Assembly: GCA_013362785.1 (NCBI GenBank)
Contig: JABFVM010000518.1
Location: 1-35,575 of the forward strand
DNA: 35,575 bases
Reading direction: 5' to 3'
From: Streptomyces sp.
GTDB lineage: Bacteria; Actinomycetota; Actinomycetes; Streptomycetales; Streptomycetaceae
Part shown: positions 15,697 through 23,607 of the stretch, piece after piece
How positions within the stretch are numbered: the first letter of the stretch is position 1
Layout of the letters: the number at the start of each line of letters is the position of its first letter
Notes under the pieces: model-generated
Told to the model about the DNA's origin: nothing
Seen by the model: only the letters and a program-made list of their open reading frames with translations
The model's database searches: none
Program-made: the position numbers and the translations under genes

Positions 15697-17025
15697 CTAC
15701 GAGGCGCCGCCGACCTGCTGGTTGTAGCCCGCCACGATGTTCTCCAGGGCCTTGTCGGCCGACTGCTGGCCGTTGATCGCCTTGCCGAGCTCCGTCTTGG
15801 TCGGGTCCTCGGTGAGGCTCTTGCCCTTCAGCACCCAGTCCGTCTGCGCGCTGTTGAAGTAGCCGGAGATCGGGGCGTAGAGCGGGATCGACTCGTTGTA
15901 CAGCTTGAACGCCGCCTGCGCCGCCTCGGACTTGAAGGGGTACTTCGGGTTCAGACCGCTCTCGACCGGCAGGAACCCGGACGCCTCGCACAGCGCCTGG
16001 TAGTGGGCCGGCTCGTACAGCCAGGACAGGAACTTCGTCGCGGCGGTGGCCGCGTCGGCGTTGTTGTTGAAGCCCACCGTCATGCCGCCGCTGTTGACGT
16101 CGCTGGCCTGCACCGGCTCGGCGGGAGTCGGGACGCTCGCCCAGTCGAACTTCTTGATGCTCTCCGCGAAGGCGGGAACCTGCCACACGCCGGACCAGTA
16201 GGCGACCACGTCACCGCTCTGGAACATCGCGGACGGGTCGGCGCCGCTGGTCCACACCGACTTCGGCATGGTCTTGTCGTCGTTCCATCCGACGAAGGTG
16301 TTCACGGCCTTCTTGGTCGCCGCGTCCACCGAGAACTTGCCGGAGTCGTCCGCGTGGACGTACTTCCCGCCCATCTCGTACACCATGGCGCGCAGCCGGG
16401 ACGGCGACTGGTCGAAGGTCAGGGAGTACTTGGCGCCGGTCTTCTCGCGGACCTTGTTCGCCGCCGCGATGAAGTCCTTCCAGGTCCAGGTCTTCGAGGG
16501 CGAGGTCGGGAAGGAGACGCCGGCCTTCTCGAACAGCGACTTGTTGATGAACATGCCGGACGCGGTGACGTCCGAGGGGATGGACAGCACCTTCCCGGAC
16601 GAGTCCTTGGCGATGAAGTTGGCGTTGATCTTGTTGCTCTTGTTGTTGGCGATGGAGCTGAGGTCGATCAGCTTGTTCGACCAGATCGGGTCCAGCTTCG
16701 GCACCGCTGCCGCGTCGGGCAGGGAGTTCGCCTGCGCGGCGTTGTGCAGCTTGGCGTCGTAGCCGTCGTAGGGGATGTTGACGAGCTTGACCTTGACGCC
16801 GGTCTCCTTCTCGTACTGCGCCACCATCTTCTTCCAGCCCGCGTCCTGCCCCGGCACCGTGGAGATCCAGAACGTCAGGGACTTGGAAGTCCCGCCCGAG
16901 CTGGACCCCGACCCGCAGGCGGAGAGGAGCAGGGCACCTGCCGTGGCCACGGCAGCGAGGGGAACCAGGCGGCGCATGCCGCCGCGGCCGAGTCGGCGAG
17001 AGCGCCGCACACCCACAGTGGTCAT
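15697..17025 (-). CDS. Extracellular sugar-binding lipoprotein (ABC importer)
   Basis: 442-residue family-1 solute-binding protein. A basic N-terminus and hydrophobic stretch end in the lipobox LSAC, with Cys37 as the predicted lipidated residue, followed by a Ser/Gly linker. The mature part starts SLTFWIS and has the usual PxDVTASGMFINKSLF hinge region and a WKDFIAAANKV stretch. It captures an oligosaccharide outside the cell for the two permeases downstream. The ATG at 17025 has an AGGGA element 7-8 bases upstream. Many Trp/Tyr residues fit sugar stacking, but the ligand is unknown. The 274-base leader holds operator-like and hairpin elements. Confidence 0.95.
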   Translation of the reverse strand: MTTVGVRRSRRLGRGGMRRLVPLAAVATAGALLLSACGSGSSSGGTSKSLTFWISTVPGQDAGWKKMVAQYEKETGVKVKLVNIPYDGYDAKLHNAAQANSLPDAAAVPKLDPIWSNKLIDLSSIANNKSNKINANFIAKDSSGKVLSIPSDVTASGMFINKSLFEKAGVSFPTSPSKTWTWKDFIAAANKVREKTGAKYSLTFDQSPSRLRAMVYEMGGKYVHADDSGKFSVDAATKKAVNTFVGWNDDKTMPKSVWTSGADPSAMFQSGDVVAYWSGVWQVPAFAESIKKFDWASVPTPAEPVQASDVNSGGMTVGFNNNADAATAATKFLSWLYEPAHYQALCEASGFLPVESGLNPKYPFKSEAAQAAFKLYNESIPLYAPISGYFNSAQTDWVLKGKSLTEDPTKTELGKAINGQQSADKALENIVAGYNQQVGGAS

Positions 17026-17094
17026 CTTCGATCCCTTTTCGTGGTAGGGGACGGAGCACGGGGCCGACGGAGGCGGCACGGGTGCATTTTGCAA

Positions 17095-17108
17095 GAAAGT
17101 TCGCTTTC
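17095..17108. promoter_or_regulatory. Inverted repeat GAAAG-TTCG-CTTTC before the binding-protein gene
   Basis: A perfect 5+5 bp inverted repeat about 70 bases upstream of the binding-protein ATG. It could be an operator or a small hairpin in the leader. Not matched elsewhere in the window. Confidence 0.4.
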
Positions 17109-17174
17109 CGGGGGCGCGGCCTCGCCCGGCCGCGTCGTCCGCGCGGGGCGAGATCCCCGGCCTCCTGGCCGTCA

Positions 17175-17219
17175 CCGCACGGGCACGCCCTCGTGCGGCC
17201 CCGTACGTCGAAGTACGGG
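17175..17219. promoter_or_regulatory. Two adjacent hairpins in the binding-protein leader
   Basis: CCGCACG (17175-17181) pairs with CGTGCGG (17192-17198), and CCCGTAC (17200-17206) pairs with GTACGGG (17213-17219). They sit side by side between the candidate promoter and the binding-protein start, so they would be in the 5' untranslated RNA. Confidence 0.45.
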
Positions 17220-17257
17220 CGGGATGTTCGCCCCAAGCCGGCGTCCCGGCCGACTTA

Positions 17258-17268
17258 GAAAGCGCTTG
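17258..17268. promoter_or_regulatory. LacI-like operator motif GAAAGCGCTTG
   Basis: The core AAGCGCTT is a perfect palindrome and the full 11-mer recurs in reverse orientation at 19728-19738. It lies just downstream of a candidate minus-strand promoter (TTGACG at 17303-17298, CAATGT at 17279-17274), a position where a bound repressor would block initiation. Sequences of this type are typical of LacI-family sites; no LacI gene is in the window. Confidence 0.55.
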
Positions 17269-17273
17269 TCCGG

Positions 17274-17303
17274 ACATTGGCAGACCGAGTCCGAAACCGT
17301 CAA
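17274..17303 (-). promoter_or_regulatory. Candidate promoter of the sugar-import operon
   Basis: On the minus strand TTGACG is followed after 18 bases by CAATGT. It overlaps the end of the ROK gene and precedes the GAAAGCGCTTG motif. The -10 match is imperfect. Confidence 0.4.
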
Positions 17304-18445
17304 TCCTTCATTCGCGCCGCCTCGGTCACGTTTTGGACTCCTCTGGCGACCGCCAGGCGGGCCGCGCCGACCACGGTGCCGAGATCGCCGACCTGGCTGC
17401 TGACCACCTCGGTGGGCCAGCTCAGCCGCTCCAGCTCGGCCCGCACACCGGGCAGGAGCTGCGGAAACGCGCCGGTACTGCCACCCAGCACGAGCAGCCC
17501 CGGGTCCAGTACGGCGGTCACGGCGGCGGCCAGCCGGCCCACGTCCACGGCGTGCCGGGCGACGACAGCACAGGCCGGGGCGCTGCCCTGTCCGGCGAGC
17601 GCGAAGAGCTCCTCGGCCGTACGGGGACCGGCGCCGACGGCATCCGGCCATGCCTCGGCGGCCCGGCTCAGCAGGGAACGGGACCCGATGTACTCCTCCA
17701 GGGCCTCGTGGCGGGGCTCCACGTCGCCGGCCCAGGGGTAGGGCAGCCGGGCTAGCTCTCCGGCGGCTCCGTTCGCCCCGGCCAGCACCTGGCCTCCCAC
17801 GACGATGCCGAGACCGATACCGACGCCGATCCGCAGATAGCCGAAGGTGTGACGGCCGCGTGCCGCGCCCTCGTGCAGTTCCGCGAGCGCGGCGCAGTTG
17901 ACGTTGTTCTCCAGATGGACGGGGACTCCGGGCGGCAGCGCGACGGCCACCGCGTCGAAGACGGGCCCCGCCTTGGCTGTCGCCGGGCGCATGCCGGAGC
18001 CCTCCTCGGCCCGGGCGGTGACGTCACCGACGGCCACGACGATGGTGCGCAGCGGGGCGTCGGCGGGCAGCGCGCTGAGCGCGTCACGCACCACGTCGGC
18101 CGCGTCGGCCCGGGGCCCGGTGGCCTCGGCGAGCAGGGTGCCGTCCAGGGCGCAGCCGCGGACCCGGGTGAGCGCGGGGCCGAGATCGACGGCGAGCACG
18201 GCACCGGCGGCCGGGCCGAGGCGGTAGACGGCCGCGTTGCGGCCCGTGCCGCTGGAGGCGGTGCCGGAGTGGGCGGCCAGACGGACGCCCTCCAGCTCGG
18301 CGACGGCGGCGGAGACCGTCGGTTTGGACAGCCGCGCAAGGCTGGCGAGCTGCGGCCGGGTCGCGGTGCCGGCCTGGGCCAGCACCGCGAACACGTGGCT
18401 CGCGCTTTCGGTCAGACGGGGGGCTCTTACCACGTCGTGTTCCAC
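17300..18445 (-). CDS. ROK-family transcriptional regulator
   Basis: 381-residue repressor-type ROK protein. A winged-helix DNA-binding domain (residues ~5-70: TESASHVFAVLAQAG, then RPQLASLARLSKPTVSAAVA) is fused to a sugar-kinase-like ROK domain with VLAVDLGP and VHLENNVNCAALAE motifs. The Cys-rich zinc site usual in ROK proteins (CxCGxxGCxE) is absent: the equivalent stretch between GELARLPYP and EEYIG has no cysteine. The GTG at 18445 has GGGGGA 3 bases upstream. It is divergent from a BadF-type sugar kinase and upstream of the import operon, so control of both by a sugar or sugar phosphate is likely. Confidence 0.9.
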   Translation of the reverse strand: MEHDVVRAPRLTESASHVFAVLAQAGTATRPQLASLARLSKPTVSAAVAELEGVRLAAHSGTASSGTGRNAAVYRLGPAAGAVLAVDLGPALTRVRGCALDGTLLAEATGPRADAADVVRDALSALPADAPLRTIVVAVGDVTARAEEGSGMRPATAKAGPVFDAVAVALPPGVPVHLENNVNCAALAELHEGAARGRHTFGYLRIGVGIGLGIVVGGQVLAGANGAAGELARLPYPWAGDVEPRHEALEEYIGSRSLLSRAAEAWPDAVGAGPRTAEELFALAGQGSAPACAVVARHAVDVGRLAAAVTAVLDPGLLVLGGSTGAFPQLLPGVRAELERLSWPTEVVSSQVGDLGTVVGAARLAVARGVQNVTEAARMKD

Positions 18446-18572
18446 AGTTCCCCCAGGTGACAGGCTGCTCTCCCGGGCCGATCGGCTCGGCGGGAGGCGG
18501 CGATGGGTTGCCTTGGCGGCACGCGTCGCCGGCCCGGGCGAAAGGCCCGGGAAGCCGACTGCGGGACGCCTA

Positions 18573-18600
18573 TTGACACGCACTGTACTTCGTTAGTTAA
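18573..18600 (+). promoter_or_regulatory. Candidate promoter of the sugar kinase gene
   Basis: TTGACA (18573-18578) is an exact -35 hexamer. Possible -10 sequences about 15-17 bases on (TAGTTA or GTTAAC) lie inside the inverted repeat at 18589-18612. Confidence 0.5.
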
Positions 18601-18612
18601 CTTCCTAACGAA
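18589..18612. promoter_or_regulatory. Probable ROK operator
   Basis: TTCGTTAG-TTAACTTC-CTAACGAA: a perfect 8+8 bp inverted repeat with 8-base centre, covering the -10 region of the kinase promoter and lying between the divergent ROK and kinase genes. Its TTAGTTAACTTCCTAA character is like sites used by ROK repressors. Binding by the neighbouring ROK protein is inferred from position. Confidence 0.65.
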
Positions 18613-18744
18613 CGTCACGGTACTCGCCTGCCGTGGTCCGTCCAGAGGCCCGTCCCGGGGCTTCCCCAGCTCTTCAACTGTCTTGCCCTCCGGCACGGTT
18701 CGCCCCGCCGTCGCAGCACACAGCGCACCGACGAAAGAGGATCC

Positions 18745-19653
18745 GTGCAGGTCACCCCTTTGTCTGGCCCTCTGGTGGTCGGCATCGACGTGGGCGGCAC
18801 CAAGACGCATCTCCGCGCGCATGCGGGGGACGCCCTGGTCGCCGATCACGTCCGCACGAGCAGCGGCTGGCGGCCGCACGACCCGGTGGCCGCCGCCGGC
18901 TGGCTGGCCTCACTGGTCGCCGGCGCCCTGCCGCCGGGTGTGCGGCCGTCCGCGCTCGCCGTGGGCGGGCACGCCTGCGAGACTCCTCGTCAGTGCAGCC
19001 AGATCCGCACCGCGCTCCAACTCCACTTCGACGCGCCCGCGTCGGTGGTGGGCGACGCCGAACTGCTCGTCCCCGCCGCCGGGTTGGACAAGGGGGTCGG
19101 CCTGGTCGCCGGCACCGGTTCCGTCGCGGTCGGCCGGCTGGCCGACGGCACACCGGTCCAGGTCGGCGGCTGGGGCGCGGTCCTCGGCGACGAGGGCGGC
19201 TCCGCGGGCCTCGTGCGCGAGTCCGCGCGCGCCGTGTGGGCGGCCCATGACCGCGGAGAGGAACCCGACCCGCTGGCCCGCGGGCTCGTCGACTCCTTCG
19301 GCGTCACCGAAGTACCCGCGCTCGGCGCGGCGCTGGAAGGCGCCAAGGACGTGTCCGCCGAGTGGGGCCGGCACGCCCCGGTCGTGTTCGCGGCCGCCGA
19401 GGCCGGTTCGGAGCTCGCCCGGGCGGTGATCGCCGAGGGCGGGCGTTCGCTGGCCGCGCTCGTCACCCGGCTCGCCGCGCGCGGGGTCGTGGTGGACGAC
19501 GTCGTGGTCGCCGGCAGCACCGTGCTCGCCCAGCCCGTCCTGTACGACGCGTTCGCCGCCGCTCTCGCCGAGAGCGTGCCCGGGGCCCGGCCACGGCCGT
19601 TGCGGCTGCCGCCGGTCGAGGGTGCGGTGGCGCTCGCCCGTTCACTTGTGTGA
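18745..19653 (+). CDS. BadF/BadG-type sugar kinase (N-acetylglucosamine kinase-like)
   Basis: 302-residue ASKHA-fold kinase of the BadF/BadG/BcrA/BcrD ATPase group, which includes N-acetylglucosamine kinases. Phosphate-1 motif VVGIDVGGTKTHLRA (residues ~11-25), a phosphate-2 motif GLVAGTGSVAVGR, and the GGWGAVLGDEGGSAGL loop typical of the GlcNAc kinase group are visible; VVAGSTVLA marks the adenosine motif. It should phosphorylate a sugar freed inside the cell. GTG at 18745 follows AAAGAGGA. Its place opposite the ROK gene and beside the importer suggests an amino sugar or related monosaccharide as substrate. Confidence 0.88.
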   Translation: MQVTPLSGPLVVGIDVGGTKTHLRAHAGDALVADHVRTSSGWRPHDPVAAAGWLASLVAGALPPGVRPSALAVGGHACETPRQCSQIRTALQLHFDAPASVVGDAELLVPAAGLDKGVGLVAGTGSVAVGRLADGTPVQVGGWGAVLGDEGGSAGLVRESARAVWAAHDRGEEPDPLARGLVDSFGVTEVPALGAALEGAKDVSAEWGRHAPVVFAAAEAGSELARAVIAEGGRSLAALVTRLAARGVVVDDVVVAGSTVLAQPVLYDAFAAALAESVPGARPRPLRLPPVEGAVALARSLV

Positions 19654-19727
19654 CACCTGCCGGACGCCGGGCCATCCCGAGTCCGACACAACCCGCCCGT
19701 AGATCTTCGCTCATACGACTCGGACCT

Positions 19728-19738
19728 CAAGCGCTTTC
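19728..19738. promoter_or_regulatory. LacI-like operator motif, second copy
   Basis: CAAGCGCTTTC is the exact reverse complement of GAAAGCGCTTG at 17258-17268. It lies 106 bases upstream of the PAP2 gene, flanked by two TCATACG/CATACG copies (19711 and 19738). Confidence 0.5.
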
Positions 19739-19843
19739 ATACGTCTCACGCGCCTCACACGTCACGTGCGACGACCCCGGGGTCGAGTCGATCGTTTCGT
19801 TCTCCCGCCGGCCGTACGGCCGAAGAGCTCAAGAGAGGCACTC

Positions 19844-21766
19844 ATGCCGTCAACCGCCGGGCGCCACGCCACCTCGTCCCTGAACAGAAGGCGCTTTCTC
19901 CTGACCTCCGTCGGCAGCGGCGCGGCCCTGGTGGCCGTCCCCGCGTTCGCCGGCTGGCTTCCCTCCGCGGACGCCAAGGCCGCCGAGAACGCCGCCGCGT
20001 TCGTGGACGACTACAAGACCAACGTCGTCGCGAACCAGACACCCGAGACCAACGCTGTGGTCCGCGTCCTGGGCGGCTTCGCGCGGGTGTGGAAGACCGG
20101 CGGTGCCTGGGACACCGGCACGCCACTGATGCCCGAGGTGCTGCGCGCCAACATGCGCTACTGCGCCCGGATCACCGCCGCGCGCACGGACGCCCAGGCG
20201 AAGGAGTCGTTCATCATCGACCGCCAGCACCAGAGCTACTCGGTGATCGCCGGGCTGGGTCCGCTGGCCGAGCTGTACAAGTCGGGTGCCAAGGCGGTCA
20301 CTTCGATCACCAGCGCGCCCGACGGCACGCCCGACGGGAAGATCAGCGACGCCCTGCCCGCCGACGCGCCGGCCGGTTCCGCGATCGGCGCGGGGTCGTA
20401 CGACTCGGAGCTCGGCAAGGTGGCGAAGCTGGTCGACACAGTGCGCGGCCCCTTCGCCTCCGGCAACCCGGCCAAGTTCGCCTTCCAGTACCCGCGTCCG
20501 TGGCGGATGAACGAGGACAGCGAGGTCGTCGACACGGGGAAGAAGGACGCGTTCGGCTTCCCGGTCTACGAGTCGCGGGTCGTAGTCGCCCCCCAGCTGC
20601 TGCGCCAGCGCGGCGAGAACGCGGCCGAGGACGGCGGCTTCCCCAGCGGGCACACCAACGCCCTGCATCTGGCGGCCCTGGCCTACGCCTACGCCGTGCC
20701 CGAGCGTTTCCAGGAGCTGGTGACGCGGGCATTCGAGCTCAGCCACACCCGCATCGTGGCGGGCATGCACTCCACGGTCGACGTCCTCGGCGGCCGCGTC
20801 ATGGCCACCGCCCTGGCCGCCGCCGCCCTCGCCGACCCGGCCAACGCGGACCTCAAGGCCGCGGCACGCGCCCAGGCGCTTACGTACTTCACACAGCGGA
20901 CCGGCTCGACGTCCGACACGCTCTACGCGTACGCCCACGCGGCCGGCACCGCCACCGACCCGTACGCCGACCGGGACGCCAACGCCCGTACGGTCAAGCC
21001 CAAGCTGACCTATGTGCTGACCCGGCAGGGCCGCGACGAGCCGCTGACCGTGCCGAAGGGCGCCGAGGTGCTGCTGGAGACGCGCCAGCCCTACCTGACC
21101 GCCGCCCAACGCCGCGTGGTGCTGCGGACGACCGCGGTCCCCGCCGGATATGTGCTGCTGGACGGCTTCGAGCAGTGGGGCCGGCTGAACCTGTTCGCCG
21201 CGGCGGACGGTTACGGCGCCTTCGACTCCGGCGTGACCGTCACGCTCGACGCGGCGGCCGGGGGCTTCGGCGCGGCCGACGCCTGGCGCAACGACATCCG
21301 CGGCGAGGGCGGCCTGACCAAGCGCGGCACCGGCACGCTCACGCTGACCGGCCACAACCGCTACCACGGCGGCACGGTGGTCGAGGGCGGCGTGCTGGTC
21401 GCCGGATCCGCGAACGCGCTCGGTGAGGGCGATGTACGGGTCGCGGGCGGCACGCTGCGCGCGGACAAGGTGCTGCGGGTGCGCGGTGCCTACGTCCAGG
21501 AGGGCGAGTCGAGCCTGGAGCTGCCGGTGCGCAAGAACCACGGTCCGGCGCTCGACGTGTCCGGCCGGGTGGTGCTGGGCCGGGGCAGCGTGCTGACGCT
21601 GCGGCTCGACGCCGAGCGCCCGCCGGTCGCGGGGACCACGGTCCCGGTCATCGGGGCGCGGCGGCTGCGCGGCCAGTTCGACAGGGTGGAGCTGAACTCC
21701 GACACGCTGCGGGCCGTACCCGTCTACACGACGGAAGGTCTGTCGGTACGACTCCTCAAGCGGTAG
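19844..21766 (+). CDS. Tat-exported PAP2-family phosphatase with autotransporter-type repeat
   Basis: 640-residue secreted protein. A twin-arginine signal (LNRRRFLL, residues 13-20) precedes a hydrophobic stretch ending near AFAGW. The PAP2 / vanadium-haloperoxidase active-site set is complete: K-x6-RP (~residues 211-219, KFAFQYPRP), PSGH (~267-270) and R-x5-H-x3-D (~302-312). Phosphatase activity is likelier than haloperoxidase; the choice is inference. The C-terminal part has one passenger-associated beta-strand repeat (~485-535: GTGTLTLTG, YHGGTVVEGG, LGEGDV), common in Gram-negative autotransporters, followed by a further beta-rich tail. No beta-barrel is present. ATG at 19844 follows GAGAGG. 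Confidence 0.88.
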   Translation: MPSTAGRHATSSLNRRRFLLTSVGSGAALVAVPAFAGWLPSADAKAAENAAAFVDDYKTNVVANQTPETNAVVRVLGGFARVWKTGGAWDTGTPLMPEVLRANMRYCARITAARTDAQAKESFIIDRQHQSYSVIAGLGPLAELYKSGAKAVTSITSAPDGTPDGKISDALPADAPAGSAIGAGSYDSELGKVAKLVDTVRGPFASGNPAKFAFQYPRPWRMNEDSEVVDTGKKDAFGFPVYESRVVVAPQLLRQRGENAAEDGGFPSGHTNALHLAALAYAYAVPERFQELVTRAFELSHTRIVAGMHSTVDVLGGRVMATALAAAALADPANADLKAAARAQALTYFTQRTGSTSDTLYAYAHAAGTATDPYADRDANARTVKPKLTYVLTRQGRDEPLTVPKGAEVLLETRQPYLTAAQRRVVLRTTAVPAGYVLLDGFEQWGRLNLFAAADGYGAFDSGVTVTLDAAAGGFGAADAWRNDIRGEGGLTKRGTGTLTLTGHNRYHGGTVVEGGVLVAGSANALGEGDVRVAGGTLRADKVLRVRGAYVQEGESSLELPVRKNHGPALDVSGRVVLGRGSVLTLRLDAERPPVAGTTVPVIGARRLRGQFDRVELNSDTLRAVPVYTTEGLSVRLLKR

Positions 21767-21864
21767 GCGGCGTCCCGGGCGGGAGCTGATGCAGAGTGGG
21801 ACCCATGGGTCGGCTCCGGATCAGCTTCCGTGACCGTGGGGCTGACGGCGCCGCGGAGCGGATG

Positions 21865-23550
21865 ATGGCGCTCGAACAGCACTCGGCCCCGCCCACGACC
21901 ACCACCTCGGCCCCCGAGACGGTCCCCGACGCACGCCCCGCGCAGCGGGCTCCCAGGCGCTGGCTCGTGCCGCTCCTGGTGGTCTTGCTGCTGGGTCAGA
22001 TGGCCGTCGCGATGGTCACCACGGCCGTCCAGCAGACGCCGACGATCGACGAACCCGTGTACGTGGGCACGGCGGCCGAATACCTCCACGAGCACCGCGT
22101 GGTCCACAACCCCGAGCACCCCCCGCTCGGCAAGCTGGTCGTCGCCGTCGGAGTGGCGCTCGCCGATCCGCACGTCGATGCGTCCTTCACCGGCGACCAG
22201 GGCCGGTTGGGGCGGCATCTGCTGTACGAGTCCGGGAACGACCCCTGGCATCTGATGCTGTTCGCCCGACTGCCCGTGATCGCCCTGACGCTCGCGTTCG
22301 GGCTGGTCGTGTTCGCCTTCGCCCGTGAACTCGCCGGATCGGTAGGGGGTTTGGTGGCTCTCGGGCTGTACGCCTTCTCCCCCGACGTCATCGCGCACGG
22401 CTCGCTCGCCACGCTGGACGTCCCGGCGGCCGGGTTCGTGCTGACGTCGGCCTGGCTGCTGTGGCGGGCCCGGCACCGGCCCCGGCTGTACGTGCCCCTG
22501 GCCGGGGTGGCACTGGGTGCGGCCCTGGCGACGAAGATGAGCACGCTGGCGGTAGTCCCGGTGCTGGTGGCGCTCGCCGCACTGTCGGTGTGGAGCGCGC
22601 GACCGCCCTCCGGGTCCCGGCGCCGGGCACTGGGGCGGGCAGTCGCCGGCGCGGGTGTCGTGGCGCTGGTCGCGATCACGGTCGTATGGGCGTCGTATCT
22701 GGTGGTCGACCCGCGGCTGCGTTGGGCGCCGGAGCAGCCGGTGCCCGATGTGCACGGGCTGCGGGGGCTCGCCGTGGATCTGCTGCCGTTCCCGGAGGCG
22801 TACCGGGACGGGATGCGGGTGCAGTTCGGCTTCGAGAACTACCCGTGGCAGGGCTTTCTGTTCGGGCGGCTCTACACGGGCTCGCTCTGGTACTACCTGC
22901 CGGCCGCACTGCTGGTGAAGACGCCGCTGGGCATGCTCGCCCTGTGGGCGGCGGGGGCCGTGGCGCTGGTGGCCGTGCGGCGGCTGTGGCCGGTGGCGCC
23001 GTATCTGCTGGTGCCCACGGCCGTGCTGCTGGCCGCGGCCATGCTCGGGTCGCGGGACTTCGGCACCCGGTACGCGGTTTTCGTACCGATGTTCCTGGCG
23101 GTGGCGGCGGGTTGTGTGCTCGCGCTGGGCAGGCGGTGGGTGCCGGTCGCGGCGGGCGTGCTGGTGCTGTTCGTCGCGGTCAGCTCGCTGCGGACGTATC
23201 CCTACTACCTGCCGTACTCCAACGAGGCGTTCGGCGGGCCGGCGAAGACCCATCTGCGGCTGCACGACTCCAACGTGGACTGGGGACAGGACCTCGGGCG
23301 GCTGGCCGACCGGCTGCGCGAGCGGTACCGGGGCGAGCGGGTCTGGCTCGTCTACAAGGGCAGCGGGGTGCCCTCCTTCTACGGCATCCGCGCCGCCGAT
23401 CCGCGCAGGGTGCCCGTCCGCGAGGTGCGCGGGCTGCTCGTCGTGTCGGACTCCGCGGCGGCCAAGGCGACCGGGCGACTGGCCGAACTGATCGACAGCA
23501 GCCGCCCGATCGACACCGTCGGCCATTCGATGACGATCTATCGCCGATGA
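21865..23550 (+). CDS. GT39-like polyprenol-dependent membrane glycosyltransferase
   Basis: 561-residue membrane protein with about ten to twelve helices. The first extracytoplasmic loop has TIDEPVYVG with the Asp-Glu pair of GT39/ArnT-type enzymes, then EHPPLGK. A second diagnostic segment is HDSNVDWGQDLGRLADRL in the C-terminal soluble part. The reaction is probably transfer of a sugar from a phospho-polyprenol donor on the outer membrane face; the acceptor is unknown. Starts in frame exist at 21796, 21805, 21862 and 21865; I chose 21865 because GGAG (21855-21858) is 6 bases upstream. It follows the PAP2 gene by about 100 bases. Confidence 0.85.
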   Translation: MALEQHSAPPTTTTSAPETVPDARPAQRAPRRWLVPLLVVLLLGQMAVAMVTTAVQQTPTIDEPVYVGTAAEYLHEHRVVHNPEHPPLGKLVVAVGVALADPHVDASFTGDQGRLGRHLLYESGNDPWHLMLFARLPVIALTLAFGLVVFAFARELAGSVGGLVALGLYAFSPDVIAHGSLATLDVPAAGFVLTSAWLLWRARHRPRLYVPLAGVALGAALATKMSTLAVVPVLVALAALSVWSARPPSGSRRRALGRAVAGAGVVALVAITVVWASYLVVDPRLRWAPEQPVPDVHGLRGLAVDLLPFPEAYRDGMRVQFGFENYPWQGFLFGRLYTGSLWYYLPAALLVKTPLGMLALWAAGAVALVAVRRLWPVAPYLLVPTAVLLAAAMLGSRDFGTRYAVFVPMFLAVAAGCVLALGRRWVPVAAGVLVLFVAVSSLRTYPYYLPYSNEAFGGPAKTHLRLHDSNVDWGQDLGRLADRLRERYRGERVWLVYKGSGVPSFYGIRAADPRRVPVREVRGLLVVSDSAAAKATGRLAELIDSSRPIDTVGHSMTIYRR

Positions 23551-23551
23551 G

Positions 23552-23584
23552 CCCTGCCCCGGGGAACAGCCCTGGTCGGCAGGG
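23552..23584 (+). terminator. Candidate terminator after the GT39-like gene
   Basis: CCCTGCC (23552-23558) pairs with GGCAGGG (23578-23584), immediately after the stop and before the RpiR-type gene. Confidence 0.4.
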
Positions 23585-23593
23585 TGTGTGAGC

Positions 23594-23599
23594 TATGTT
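23594..23599 (+). promoter_or_regulatory. -10 box for a near-leaderless regulator mRNA
   Basis: TATGTT fits the TAnnnT pattern and would start transcription at about 23606, two bases before the GTG at 23608. No good -35 is seen. Confidence 0.45.
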
Positions 23600-23607
23600 G
23601 AAGCACT

